Shown: positions 33,469 to 42,685 of the stretch, in pieces | How the letters are laid out: every line of letters starts with the position of its first letter | Numbering within the stretch: the stretch's first letter is position 1 | NCBI RefSeq assembly: GCF_016921115.1 | Contig: NZ_JAFFZS010000023.1 | Coordinates: forward strand, 1 to 64,000 | Length of the DNA: 64,000 nucleotides | Source: Streptomyces actuosus | Lineage (GTDB): Bacteria > Actinomycetota > Actinomycetes > Streptomycetales > Streptomycetaceae | Direction: 5' to 3' | Made by a program: the position numbers and the translations under genes | Notes under the pieces: generated by a model | What the model was told of the DNA's origin: nothing | Seen by the model: the letters and a program-made list of their open reading frames with translations, nothing else | The model's database searches: none

Positions 33469-36400
33469 CACGAGGACCACAGCCCAGGATGCGTCGGCTC
33501 CGGCCGAGGAGAGCCCCGCGCCGGGACGCCGGCTGCGCCTGCCGGGGCGGGGCGGGTTCTCGGGCGGAGGGAGCCAGCTGTTCCGCAACGCGTACGCACT
33601 GATGCTCAACACCGGTATCTCCGCGGTGCTCGGTCTCGGCTTCTGGCTGGCCGCGGCCCGCTACTACGACGAGTCGGCGGTCGGCCAGGGCTCCGCCGCG
33701 ATCGCGGCGATGAAGCTCCTCGCGGGCCTGACCGCGGTGACGCTGACGGGCGCCCTGGCCCGGTTCATCCCGGTGGCGGGCCGCACCACCGGCCGGCTCG
33801 TCCTTTGCACCTACGCCGGCAGCTCCCTGCTGGTGGCGGTGGCCGCCGGGGTCTTTCTGGTGACCCTCGACGCCTGGGGGCCGTCGTACCGGTTCCTGCA
33901 CGGGCCGCTCAACGCGCTGGGCTTCGTCCTCGCCGTGGTCGCCTGGAACGTGCTCACCCTGCAGGACGGGGTGCTGACCGGGCTGCGCAGCGCGCTGTGG
34001 GTGCCCGTGGGCAACACCGTGTTCTCGGCCGTGAAGCTGGGACTGCTGGTCGCGTTCGCCGTGGCGATCCCGACGACCGGCGTGTTCGTCTCGTGGGTCG
34101 CGGCGATCGCCTTCTCGGTGCTGCCGCTGGGCTGGCTGGTGTTCCGCCGGCTGGTGCCGCGGCACGTGCGGCGGACCCAGGACCGTGCCGAGCCACCGAC
34201 ACCGCGGGAGATCGTGCGGTTCCTGTCCGGGGACTACACCGGCTCGCTCTTCTCGCTCGCCGTGGTCTACCTGGTCCCGGTGATCATCGCCGCGCAGGTC
34301 AGCTCCGAGGACAACGCGTACTTCTACATCACCACCACCATCGGCGGCACCTGCAACCTGCTCGCCATCAACATGGGCGCCTCGCTCACCGTCGAGGGCT
34401 CGCACGACCCGGCGCGGCTGGCCGCCGACACCCGTGCGGCGCTGACGCGGATGGCGCGCATCATGCTGCCGGTGGCGGGGGTGCTGTTCGTCGGCGCGCC
34501 GTGGATCCTCGGCGTGTTCGGCCCCGGGTACGCGGACGCCGCGACGCCGTTGCTGCGCTGGTTCGCCGTGGGCGCGGTGCTGAGGGTCGTGATGGAGACG
34601 TACTTCGCCGTCCTGCGGGCCCAGAGCCGGACCGCCGGACTGGCCTGGCTCCAAGGCCTGCTGTGCGTCCTGGTGCTCGGCCTGACGCTGCTGCTCCTGC
34701 CCCGCATGGGCCTCACCGGGGCGGGCGTCGCCGAGATCTCCTCGCTCGCCGTGATCGTCGCGATCGCCGCCCCGAGGTTGTACCGGACCGTCAGGGCCGG
34801 GCCGGCCGCCCTGCCCGCCGAGGGCACGGCGCCCGACGGGGACCTCGCCGACCTCGGGGCGCGCGAGGCGCGGGCCGCCGGCCAGGGGCGCCGGCCCGCC
34901 TGGGCCCTGGACAGGGACACCCTCGCCCTCGGCATCCATGCCGACTTCGACCACCAGGAACGGCGGCCGGACGTCCGGCCCGGGCCCGGCACCCCGCCCA
35001 CGGGCACCCCGCCGGCCCCCGGACGGGCAGCCCCGCCCGGGCACGGGCTGCCGGTGGACGAGGTGGACCCGGAGGTCGACGCGCCGTTCGGGGACGCGTT
35101 CCACGCCGGGTTCGGCGACCACGAGGCGGACCGGGCCGTCATCCGGGCGCAGGCGGCCTTTCCCCGGCGGCAGGAGGGCTCGGCGCGGGACGAGCCGCCG
35201 GCCGCGCCCCGGGGGCCCGCGTCGCGGGCCCCACTCCGCACACGGCTGCTGCCCACCGTCCCCGGGCTGGTCCTCGGCTGCCTGCTCACGGCCGCGCTGC
35301 TGCTGTACTGGGTGCCCGCGCTGCGGCTCGGCGAGGCGGACCTGGACGGGATGGGCGGGCTCGGGCTGGTGTCCGTGCTGCCGGTGGCGACGCTCGCCGG
35401 AGCGGCGCTGCTGGTGGTGGTCTTCGCCTCGCTGCTCTGGCTCGGCCGGGAGCACCGGGCGCTGCTGCTGGTCACCCTGCTGGCCACGGTGGTGTCGCTG
35501 CACGCGCTGCCCGCGGTGATCGAGACCGAGCCGCGGTTCCCGACCGCCTGGCAGCACCTGGGCTTCCTCGACTACATCGACCGCACCGGGTCGGCGGTGC
35601 CCGACCTGGACGCGCGCTGGAGCTGGCCGGGCTTCTTCGCCGTCGCCGCGTTCGTGCTGAAGGCCTGCGGGGTCTCCGACGTCACGGACGTCATCCGCTG
35701 GTGGCCCACGGTCATTCAGCTGTGCTACCTGGCTCCGATGTTCCTGCTGGTGCGGTCCATGCGGGCGAGCTGGCGGGCCCGGTGGACCGGCGTGTGGATC
35801 TTCGTGCTGGGCGCGTGGGTCGGCCAGGACTACTTCTCCCCGCAGGGCTTCACGTTCCTGCTGTACCTGGTGTTCGTGGCGATCCTGCTGGTCTGGTTCA
35901 GGGCGCCGCGCATGCTGTGGGGCAGGCGGCGTCCGGGCGAGGCGGAGGTCGAGCCGGCGGGCCGCCGGCAGCGCGCGGTGCTGCTGGGCGTGCTGATCGG
36001 CCTGTACGCGGCCTGCGTGCCCGCCCACCAGCTCACGCCGTTCATGATGCTCGGCGTCCTCGCGTTCCTCGTCGCGACCGGCAGGTCGGAACTGCGCGGG
36101 CTGCCGCTGCTGTTCGCGGTCCTGGTCGCGGCGTGGGTGGGTTTCATGGCCGAGCCGTACTGGTCCGGGCACTTCGACGACCTGTTCGGCGGGGTCGGCG
36201 GCGTCGGCGGCAACGTGTCGTCGTCGGTGTCCGGACGTATCGAGGGCGGCAGCTCCACGCACCGGCTCGTGCTGTACACCCGCGTGGCGCTGGCCGGCGG
36301 CGTGATGGCGTTCGCCTGCTGGGGCTGGTGGCGGCGGCACGACCACCGGTACCGCGAACGGTCGCTGCTGGTGCTCACGTTCGTACCGTTCCTGGGCTTC

Positions 36401-37261
36401 GGCATGCAGTCCTACGGCGGCGAGATGGCGCTGCGGGTGTTCATGTTCGCGCTGCCGGGTGCCGCGCTGCTGGCCGGGCTCGCCCTGTTCCCGCGTGCGG
36501 GCGTCACGGCCGACGAACGTGAGAAGGACCGGGTCAGTCTGGCGCCACTGGCGGCGCTCATGGCGGGCCTGCTGCTGATGGGCGGCTTCCTGGTGGCTCG
36601 CTGGGGCAATGAGCCGTTCGAGCGGGTCCGGCCCGGTGAGGTCGCCGCCATGGAGTACGTGTACGCCCACGACGATCCGACCGTGCGCCTGCTGTGGCTG
36701 AGCAGCGACCCGGTGAACGACGTCACCCCGGCGATGCCGTGGGGCGCCCGGGACATGGAGAGGGTGCAGTACGTGCCGACGGCGGCGCCGGCCGACCCGG
36801 TCCTGGTGTCCGGTCTGGTCAAGGCGTTGAAGGATGCCGGCCCGAACACGTATCTGATGGTCGACCGCAGCCAGGTCGCCTACCTCCGTCTCGACGTGGG
36901 CTACTCGGCCACCTGGGCGCCCCGGCTGCTGCGGAACCTGGACGGGCGGCCGGAGCTGACCCGGGCCCTCACCAACGACGACGTCACCCTGTTCGCACTG
37001 AAACAGCGGCCCGAGGGCCGGGTGCCCGAGCCGGACCCGGGCCCGATCGGTCCGCAGGTGACGTGGACGCCGTGGTCGGTGATCGGCGCGCTGGCCGCGG
37101 TCGCGCTGATCCTGCTGCTCACCGCGCGCGAGGTGGTCCGGGTCGCGGCGCCGCCCGGCGTGCGGCAACTGCGCCGGCTGCAGGGCAGCTTCTGGTTCGC
37201 GCTGCCGCTGCTGGCGGTGGTGTTCGCCTCGCTGGTGCAGCGGTTCCTGACGATGAAGTAG
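33461..37261 (+). CDS. Fusion of a MOP-type polysaccharide flippase with a large membrane glycan polymerase/GT-C-like domain
   Basis: 1266 residues from a GTG overlapping the deacetylase stop. Residues about 40-445 are a multi-helix flippase of the Wzx/MATE-like group (LFRNAYALMLNTGISAVLGLGFWLAAARYYDESAVGQGS, SGDYTGSLFSLAVVYLVPVIIAAQ). Residues 446-590 are a Pro/Gly/acid-rich linker. Residues 591-1266 hold some twelve further helices, including HQLTPFMMLGVLAFLVATG, and a soluble segment (about 1055-1190) before the last two helices. The second half looks like a GT-C or O-antigen-polymerase-type enzyme but I cannot name the family. One polypeptide may both flip and polymerise the glycan. Confidence 0.85.
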   Translation: MSDTRTTAQDASAPAEESPAPGRRLRLPGRGGFSGGGSQLFRNAYALMLNTGISAVLGLGFWLAAARYYDESAVGQGSAAIAAMKLLAGLTAVTLTGALARFIPVAGRTTGRLVLCTYAGSSLLVAVAAGVFLVTLDAWGPSYRFLHGPLNALGFVLAVVAWNVLTLQDGVLTGLRSALWVPVGNTVFSAVKLGLLVAFAVAIPTTGVFVSWVAAIAFSVLPLGWLVFRRLVPRHVRRTQDRAEPPTPREIVRFLSGDYTGSLFSLAVVYLVPVIIAAQVSSEDNAYFYITTTIGGTCNLLAINMGASLTVEGSHDPARLAADTRAALTRMARIMLPVAGVLFVGAPWILGVFGPGYADAATPLLRWFAVGAVLRVVMETYFAVLRAQSRTAGLAWLQGLLCVLVLGLTLLLLPRMGLTGAGVAEISSLAVIVAIAAPRLYRTVRAGPAALPAEGTAPDGDLADLGAREARAAGQGRRPAWALDRDTLALGIHADFDHQERRPDVRPGPGTPPTGTPPAPGRAAPPGHGLPVDEVDPEVDAPFGDAFHAGFGDHEADRAVIRAQAAFPRRQEGSARDEPPAAPRGPASRAPLRTRLLPTVPGLVLGCLLTAALLLYWVPALRLGEADLDGMGGLGLVSVLPVATLAGAALLVVVFASLLWLGREHRALLLVTLLATVVSLHALPAVIETEPRFPTAWQHLGFLDYIDRTGSAVPDLDARWSWPGFFAVAAFVLKACGVSDVTDVIRWWPTVIQLCYLAPMFLLVRSMRASWRARWTGVWIFVLGAWVGQDYFSPQGFTFLLYLVFVAILLVWFRAPRMLWGRRRPGEAEVEPAGRRQRAVLLGVLIGLYAACVPAHQLTPFMMLGVLAFLVATGRSELRGLPLLFAVLVAAWVGFMAEPYWSGHFDDLFGGVGGVGGNVSSSVSGRIEGGSSTHRLVLYTRVALAGGVMAFACWGWWRRHDHRYRERSLLVLTFVPFLGFGMQSYGGEMALRVFMFALPGAALLAGLALFPRAGVTADEREKDRVSLAPLAALMAGLLLMGGFLVARWGNEPFERVRPGEVAAMEYVYAHDDPTVRLLWLSSDPVNDVTPAMPWGARDMERVQYVPTAAPADPVLVSGLVKALKDAGPNTYLMVDRSQVAYLRLDVGYSATWAPRLLRNLDGRPELTRALTNDDVTLFALKQRPEGRVPEPDPGPIGPQVTWTPWSVIGALAAVALILLLTAREVVRVAAPPGVRQLRRLQGSFWFALPLLAVVFASLVQRFLTMK

Positions 37262-37275
37262 GCCGACGGAGTGCG

Positions 37276-37302
37276 GGGCCGGTGGCTCACCCGGACTTCC
37301 GG
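37276..37302 (+). repeat. Dispersed 27-nt element, copy 1
   Basis: Starts GGGCCGGTGGC and ends GACTTCCGG. 25 of 27 bases match the minus strand at 44720-44746. This copy overlaps the terminator hairpin and the 3' end of the glycoside hydrolase gene. Confidence 0.5.
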
Positions 37303-37311
37303 GTGAGCCAC
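37282..37311. terminator. Bidirectional terminator overlapping the hydrolase 3' end
   Basis: A perfect 13-bp stem (GTGGCTCACCCGG and its complement) around ACTT. It starts 21 nt after the fusion stop and covers the last codons and stop of the convergent hydrolase. Confidence 0.75.
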
Positions 37312-38714
37312 TTCACCCCGTAGGCCTGCAGGTCGAACCGCCTGCCGTCGACCAGTGCACTGATCGGGCGGTCGAGCGTGTTGACCACCAGGACGTCCTC
37401 GGCGTCGGCGAGGACGCGGACGTTGGGCACGTCGTCCGGGGCGATCTGCACCGTCTCGTAGCGGCTGCCCGGCCCGAACGCCCGCGCGAACCGCGCGAGC
37501 AGGTCGTACAGGGGCAGCGGCCGCCCGCCGCCGGGACCGTCGGTGGGGGTCCACAGGCAGCCGGGGCAGTCGCCGCCGGTCTCCTTCTCCGGGTTCCAGT
37601 AGAAGCCGCTGGTCGCGCCGCCCCGGGCCAGGGCGATCAGTCCGGCGGCCTGGACGGCGACCCGGCGCGCCGGCGACCAGCCGCGGCGCTCGTCGTTGCC
37701 GTCGGCGGGCTCGACGTAGTACTCGGCCCACCACAGCGGAAGGTCGTCGGTCTGCCGCCGCACCCACCTGCCGACCGCGGTGAACTTGTCGGTGGCGGCG
37801 AACTCGTCCGGCAGCAGCTCGTCGTCGTTGGTGTAGCTGGAGCCGTCCACGACGACGAAGTCGGCGCCGGCCTTGTTCCTGTTCCAGTAGGTGAAGGCGT
37901 CCAGGACGCGCTGGTCCATCGCGCCCCAGGCGCCCCGGAAGGTCGCCGAGGCGTCGGCCGAGCGCGGGTCGACGCTGTCCATCACCAGGTAGGGCCCGCC
38001 GACCCGGATGTCCGGGTCGACCTTCTTCAGCGCCCGGTAGACGAGGTTGTACATCCGCGTGTAGCCCTCGTAGTCCCAGCGGGCCTCGGCGTCGTTCCAG
38101 AAGCCCTTGAACTCGTTCCAGACCAGGAAGTGCCGCACGTCCGGATAGCGCTTGGCGACCGTCGCGGCGAGGGCGGCGAAGTCGGCGTAGTGCTCGGGCC
38201 GCGGCGCGGTCTCCAGGGCCTTGCGGCTCCAGTCGGTGCTGCCGGCACCGGCCTTCCCGCCCTTCATCCAGTCCGGGGAGCAGCACAGCGTGATCACCGG
38301 AGTGCCGCCGGAGGCACGCACGAAGTCGATGCGGCGGTCCAGGGCTCCGAAGTCGTAACGGCCGCGGACCGGTTCGGGGTTGTCTGCGCCCCAGCCCATG
38401 ATCGCCTGGTTCTGCGGCAGGCCCCCGCTCTTCGACAGCAGCCCCTCGATGCGCCCGACGGCCGCGGCGCTGCCCTGGTCGGCGCTGAACCGGGTGTGGG
38501 TGAAACCCCAGCCGACCTCCGGTCCGGGCCGCTTCGGCGGCACGGCGGGCGTGCCGTGCACCTTGTCCCCGTCGGGACTCGTGCCGGCTGTGCTTCCGCC
38601 GCCGGGAAGCGTGTTGAAGAGGGTCACCACCAGGGCCAGTACGACCGCACCCACGCCGAGCAGCGCGGTCAACCGCCACCGGCGCGCCCCCGATTCCCAC
38701 CCATGACGTCCCAT
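37287..38714 (-). CDS. Membrane-anchored glycoside hydrolase (GH39-like, clan A)
   Basis: 475 residues. A single helix near the N-terminus (ALLGVGAVVLALVVTLFNTLP, about residues 17-37) anchors an extracytoplasmic TIM barrel. FLVWNEFKGFWND carries the acid/base Glu (about residue 200) and PLWWAEYYVEP the nucleophile Glu (about 332), as in clan GH-A enzymes such as GH39 xylosidase/iduronidase types. Convergent with the polysaccharide operon, 25 nt from its last stop, so it probably trims or degrades that polymer. The ATG at 38714 follows GATACT-like -10 sequence and may be leaderless. Confidence 0.85.
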   Translation of the reverse strand: MGRHGWESGARRWRLTALLGVGAVVLALVVTLFNTLPGGGSTAGTSPDGDKVHGTPAVPPKRPGPEVGWGFTHTRFSADQGSAAAVGRIEGLLSKSGGLPQNQAIMGWGADNPEPVRGRYDFGALDRRIDFVRASGGTPVITLCCSPDWMKGGKAGAGSTDWSRKALETAPRPEHYADFAALAATVAKRYPDVRHFLVWNEFKGFWNDAEARWDYEGYTRMYNLVYRALKKVDPDIRVGGPYLVMDSVDPRSADASATFRGAWGAMDQRVLDAFTYWNRNKAGADFVVVDGSSYTNDDELLPDEFAATDKFTAVGRWVRRQTDDLPLWWAEYYVEPADGNDERRGWSPARRVAVQAAGLIALARGGATSGFYWNPEKETGGDCPGCLWTPTDGPGGGRPLPLYDLLARFARAFGPGSRYETVQIAPDDVPNVRVLADAEDVLVVNTLDRPISALVDGRRFDLQAYGVKWLTRKSG

Positions 38715-38869
38715 CGAGGGCCACAGTATCGGCGGACAGGGCCCTTGGGACAGATGCCGCAGATGCACGACCTCGCACCAGGTCGGGCGAAGGCGGACGA
38801 CGGCCGACACGGGGGCGTACAGCACGGAAACCGGGTGCACTCGGCTACCGCGTGCCCGATCATGGCGGC

Positions 38870-39964
38870 ATGCCTGCGCACCCGCACGACGCCCTGCCGA
38901 TCCGGCTCAACGTCGACGACTCCGACTCCCCGTCCGACGTCGTGGACGCGCTGTTCCTCGGCCGCTTCGCGACGGGCGAGCAGCCGTACTCGCACGCGGC
39001 GAACATCGAGCGCGTGCGTTCCGGGGCGACACTGCTGCCGCCGGGCGCCCGCGTGCTGCGCGTCGCCCGCGACGACGACCGCAGCGCCACGCTCGCCGAG
39101 GGAGACGGCTGGACGCTGCTGGTGTCCCGGTGGAACCGGGGGGCCGACGTGACGGTGACCGCGACCAGCGCCGAGCTGGCCGGGAAGGTGCTGGAGCAGG
39201 CCACGGACGGCGCGGCGGACGAGCCCGAACCGCAGCCGGAGAACGTGACGATGGGCTTCTGGTACGTCTCCCCGCGGCGCGGCCCGCACCGCACCACCCG
39301 CCAGATCTCGGCCGGCACGTGGGAGGAGGTGCGGCCCAACTACACCGCGCCGGTGGCCGAGGCGATGGACCGGCTGATGCGGACGACCCCCGAGGACATC
39401 GCCGGGCGTCTCCTGCTGCTGCACGGCCCGCCCGGCACGGGCAAGACCTCGGCGCTGCGCACCCTCGCCCGCTCCTGGCGGGACTGGTGCCAGGTGGACT
39501 GCGTGCTGGACCCGGAGCGGCTCTTCTCCGACGTCGGCTACCTGATGGACATCGCGATCGGCGAGGAGGAGCCGGGGGGCCGGGGCCGCTGGCGGCTGCT
39601 GCTGCTGGAGGACTGCGACGAACTGATCCGCGGCGAGGCCAAGCACACGGCCGGCCAGGCCCTGTCCCGGCTGCTCAACCTGACCGACGGCCTGCTCGGG
39701 CAGGGCCGCAACGTCCTGGTCGGGGTCACGACCAACGAGGACCTGGAGCGGCTGCACCCGGCCGTGGTCCGCCCGGGCCGCTGCCTGGCCCGGATCGAGG
39801 TCGGCAGGCTCACCCGGACCGAGGCGGTGGACTGGCTCGGCGGGCAGGAGGGGGTCGGCCGGGACGGGGCGACGCTCGCGGAGCTGTACGCGCTGCGGCG
39901 CGGCACGTCCCCGGCGGCCGTGCCGGAGCCCCGCGGCGGGACGGACGCGGGGCTGTACCTCTGA
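38870..39964 (+). CDS. AAA family ATPase with DUF5925-type N-terminus
   Basis: 364 residues. The N-terminal 150 residues (ALPIRLNVDDSDSPSDVVDALFLGRFATG) are an actinobacterial domain of unknown role. The AAA module follows: Walker A LLLHGPPGTGKTSAL (about residue 185), Walker B LLLLEDCDEL (about 245), and GVTTNEDLERLHPAVVRPGR with sensor/arginine-finger features. GATCAT (38858-38863) precedes the ATG by six bases, so it is probably leaderless. Partner proteins are not evident; the neighbouring genes are unrelated. Confidence 0.88.
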   Translation: MPAHPHDALPIRLNVDDSDSPSDVVDALFLGRFATGEQPYSHAANIERVRSGATLLPPGARVLRVARDDDRSATLAEGDGWTLLVSRWNRGADVTVTATSAELAGKVLEQATDGAADEPEPQPENVTMGFWYVSPRRGPHRTTRQISAGTWEEVRPNYTAPVAEAMDRLMRTTPEDIAGRLLLLHGPPGTGKTSALRTLARSWRDWCQVDCVLDPERLFSDVGYLMDIAIGEEEPGGRGRWRLLLLEDCDELIRGEAKHTAGQALSRLLNLTDGLLGQGRNVLVGVTTNEDLERLHPAVVRPGRCLARIEVGRLTRTEAVDWLGGQEGVGRDGATLAELYALRRGTSPAAVPEPRGGTDAGLYL

Positions 39965-40298
39965 GCGCCCCGGCGCCCGGCAGGCGGCGTTCGCCCGGTC
40001 GCGGCGCCCGGCACGCTCCCGCACCGCCCCGAGGGCGTGGGACCCCGCTCGCCGCACCGCCCGAACCCCCGGGTACGTCCGCTGCGAGGGCTGCCCGCCG
40101 GCCCCCATGCTCCTGGGACGGGAGGGCCCCGAACACCCACCGGACGCCGCTCCTCGACGGGCGTAGGTCGCCGGCCGCGGCCCGGCGGAGGCGTCCGCGA
40201 GGTCCCGCGCACCCTGCCGGCTGACGGCGCGGCCTGCGCGGCGCCGGGGCCGCCGGCCGCGGCCTGTGCCGCGCCGCGAACAGTGCTTTGATGGGGGA
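39965..40298 (+). other. Spacer without a gene
   Basis: 334 nt after the AAA ATPase. The frames are open only through GC bias; no ribosome-binding site, hairpin with U tract or repeat stands out. The last 12 bases hold the TTTGAT -10 of the next gene. Confidence 0.5.
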
Positions 40299-41099
40299 AT
40301 GACCCTGTTCGTGGGCACGTCGGGGTGGCAGTACCGGGACTGGCGAGGGGTCCTGTACCCGCCCGGGGTGCCCGTGCGGCTCTGGCTGGAGGAGTACGCT
40401 GCCCGGTTCGCGACGGTCGAGCTCAACAACGCCTTCTACCGGCTGCCGGAGCGGGAGATGTTCGAGTCGTGGCGCGACCGGGTTCCCCCGGACTTCGTCG
40501 TCGCGGTCAAGGCGAGCCGCTACCTCACCCACATCCGGCGGCTGAGGGAGCCGGAGGAGCCGGTGGGGCGTCTGATGAGCCACGCGGCCGGCCTGGGCGA
40601 CCGCCTGGGGCCGGTTCTGCTCCAGTTGCCGCCGACCCTGCGTGCCGACCCGGGGCTGCTGGACGCGTGCCTGGGCTGCTTCCCGGTCGGCACCCGGGTC
40701 GCGGTCGAGCCGCGGCACACCTCGTGGTGGACGGACGGGGTGCGCCGGGTGCTCGCCCGCCGGGGCGCGGCCCTGTGCTGGGCCGACGTGCTGTCCCGCC
40801 CGGCGACCCCGCTGTGGCGGACCGCCGGCTGGGGCTACGTCCGCTTCCACCAGGGCCGGGCCGCGGCCTGGCCGCACTACGGTCGCCAGGCGCTCCGGAC
40901 GTGGGCCGGCCGCGTCGCCGGCGCCTTTCCCGACGGCGAGGACGTGTACGCGTACTTCAACAACGACCCCGAAGCGGCGGCGGTGGGGGACGCGGCGGCC
41001 TTCGCCCGGGAGGCGGGGAGGGCGGGCCTGGCCGTGACCCGGGTCCCGCACGCCGTGCGAGCCACCGCCCGGCACCCGGCCGGGGCCCCGGGCCCGTAG
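40299..41099 (+). CDS. DUF72 (YecE-like) TIM-barrel protein
   Basis: 266 residues, full length for DUF72. It starts LFVGTSGWQYRDWRGVLYP and contains VELNNAFYRLPEREMFESW, FVVAVKASRYLTHIRRL, GPVLLQLPPTL, VAVEPRHTSWW and YAYFNNDPEAAAVGDA, all family hallmarks. The reaction is unknown. TTTGAT (40287-40292) lies six bases before the ATG; the intervening GGGGGA is too close to act as a ribosome-binding site, so the mRNA is probably leaderless. Confidence 0.95.
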   Translation: MTLFVGTSGWQYRDWRGVLYPPGVPVRLWLEEYAARFATVELNNAFYRLPEREMFESWRDRVPPDFVVAVKASRYLTHIRRLREPEEPVGRLMSHAAGLGDRLGPVLLQLPPTLRADPGLLDACLGCFPVGTRVAVEPRHTSWWTDGVRRVLARRGAALCWADVLSRPATPLWRTAGWGYVRFHQGRAAAWPHYGRQALRTWAGRVAGAFPDGEDVYAYFNNDPEAAAVGDAAAFAREAGRAGLAVTRVPHAVRATARHPAGAPGP

Positions 41100-41306
41100 G
41101 GCGCGTGGTGAGAGGGGCGCGGCCCGCAGGCAGGACGGGCCCCGCGGCCTGCGGTGCGGGCGATCGCACGGCGGAGGGCCGGTCGCACCCCGGACGTACG
41201 GGTGCGACCCCGGCACCGCGGCACGGGGTCCCCCGGGTGAGACCGGGTGTGGCGGAGCGCGTGCGGGACGCCGCGGGGCAGACGGGGACCGGCGCCGCAC
41301 ACGCCC

Positions 41307-41684
41307 TCAAGCGCTGTGCGCCGCCCGCAGGGCGTCCTGCACGGCCGCCAGCGCGGCCTCCTGCGAGAGCCCCAGCCGCCGGGCCCGCTCCACGTACGCC
41401 TGCGCCGCCGAGGCGAGCTCCCGCTCCGCGGCCTGCCCGGCCGCCGCCACATAGGTGCCGTGCCGTCCCCGCGTCTCGATCACCCCGTCGGCCTCCAGCG
41501 CCCGGTAGGCCTTGGCGACGGTGTTGGCGGCCAGGCCCAGCGCCCCGGCCAGCCCCCGCACGGTCGGCAGCCGGTAGCCCACCGGCAGCACGCCCGACCG
41601 CGCCTGCTCGGAGATCTGCGCGCGCACCTGCTCGTAGGGGGGCGCCGCGGTGGCGTTCTCGTCGATGTCGATCGTCAGGCTCAC
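41307..41684 (-). CDS. GntR-family regulator, YtrA type
   Basis: 125 residues: a GntR winged helix (PPYEQVRAQISEQARSGVLPVGYRLPTVRGLAGALGLAANTVAKAYRALEADGVI) with the short C-terminus of the YtrA subgroup. GACAAT lies six bases before the GTG on the minus strand, a leaderless arrangement. Divergent from the tandem GNAT gene across 71 nt. YtrA regulators usually control adjacent membrane or ABC genes; none is here, so the target is unknown. Confidence 0.92.
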   Translation of the reverse strand: MSLTIDIDENATAAPPYEQVRAQISEQARSGVLPVGYRLPTVRGLAGALGLAANTVAKAYRALEADGVIETRGRHGTYVAAAGQAAERELASAAQAYVERARRLGLSQEAALAAVQDALRAAHSA

Positions 41685-41755
41685 GCGGCGATTGTCCCGT
41701 ACCCGCCGGAAAATGGGAGGCAGACGTGCAGCCCCCCGCCGTACCGTGCCGCCCC

Positions 41756-42685
41756 ATGACAGTGATCGTGCGTGACCTGCGCCCCGACGACAGGGCCGAC
41801 GTCGAGGGCTTCGCCCGGGTACGGCACCGCGCCCTGCCGTTCATCCTGTGGAGCCCGGAGGGCATCCTGCACCACCTGGAGCGCACCCATCCGGCGGCCC
41901 GCTTCCGGTCCCTGGTCGCCGAGGAGGAGGGCGAGGTGATCGGCTCGGCACAGGTGAGCCTGGCGCACGACAGCCCGGAACCCGGCCAGGGCATGCTCAA
42001 CATCTACGTGGACCCGGAGCGCACCCGGCGCGGTGCGGGAGGACTGCTGGTCCGCGCGGCTGAGGAGCACCTGGCCGCGCACGGGGCGAGGACGCTGTAC
42101 GCGTGGGTGCTGGACGAGCCCGGCAACCGGGCCTTCGCCGTACGGCACGGCTACCGCGCCAGCCGCTCCGCCCACTTCCTGCGGAGGGACCTGGCAGGCA
42201 CCGCGCTGCCGGCGCAGGCGCCCCTGCCGCCCGGGGTCGAACTGCGCACGGCGGCGGACTACGCGGACGATCCGCGTCCGCTGTTCGAGCTGGACGCGGA
42301 GACCGTCGCGGACGAACCGAGCGACGTGGACAGCGAGGTCACCGACTACGCGGCCTGGGTGGCGGGGACGTGGGAGAACCCGCTGCTGAACCGGGAGCTG
42401 ACCGTGGTCGCGGTCGTCGACGGCCGTCCCGCGGCGTTCAGCGCCACCGTCACGGACGGCACCGGCCGCTGCGCGGCGGCGATGACCGGCACCGCCCGCG
42501 CGTTCCGGGGCCGGGGACTGGCCAAGCTCGTCAAGAACGCCGCCCTGCACCGCGCCCGCGCGGCCGGCCTGAACGAGGCCCTCACGGGCAACGACACCGG
42601 AAACGGCGCGATGCTCGCGATCAACGCGTGGCTCGGGTACGAGGTCTGCGCGACGGAGGTGCGCCATGTCCGCGAACTCGGCTGA
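41756..42685 (+). CDS. Tandem-domain GNAT acetyltransferase
   Basis: 309 residues with two GNAT folds. The first (1-150) has MLNIYVDPERTRRGAGGLLVRAAEEHL as acetyl-CoA motif; the second (160-309) has AMTGTARAFRGRGLAKLVKNAALHRARAAG and GNDTGNGAMLAINAWLGYE. Mycothiol synthase and several antibiotic acetyltransferases share this two-domain plan; no substrate is assigned. TACCGT (41742-41747) is eight bases before the ATG, suggesting a leaderless mRNA. It overlaps the DUF402 gene by 20 nt. Confidence 0.92.
   Translation: MTVIVRDLRPDDRADVEGFARVRHRALPFILWSPEGILHHLERTHPAARFRSLVAEEEGEVIGSAQVSLAHDSPEPGQGMLNIYVDPERTRRGAGGLLVRAAEEHLAAHGARTLYAWVLDEPGNRAFAVRHGYRASRSAHFLRRDLAGTALPAQAPLPPGVELRTAADYADDPRPLFELDAETVADEPSDVDSEVTDYAAWVAGTWENPLLNRELTVVAVVDGRPAAFSATVTDGTGRCAAAMTGTARAFRGRGLAKLVKNAALHRARAAGLNEALTGNDTGNGAMLAINAWLGYEVCATEVRHVRELG

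Noticed and set aside
33398..37168. A 1256-codon open frame antisense to the flippase fusion
   Set aside because: It mirrors the real gene; its residues are an Arg/Gln/His/Glu-rich shadow with no motif or ribosome-binding site. Similar long antisense frames elsewhere (for example 4391-7537 and 11257-14055 beyond the real start) are also products of GC bias.
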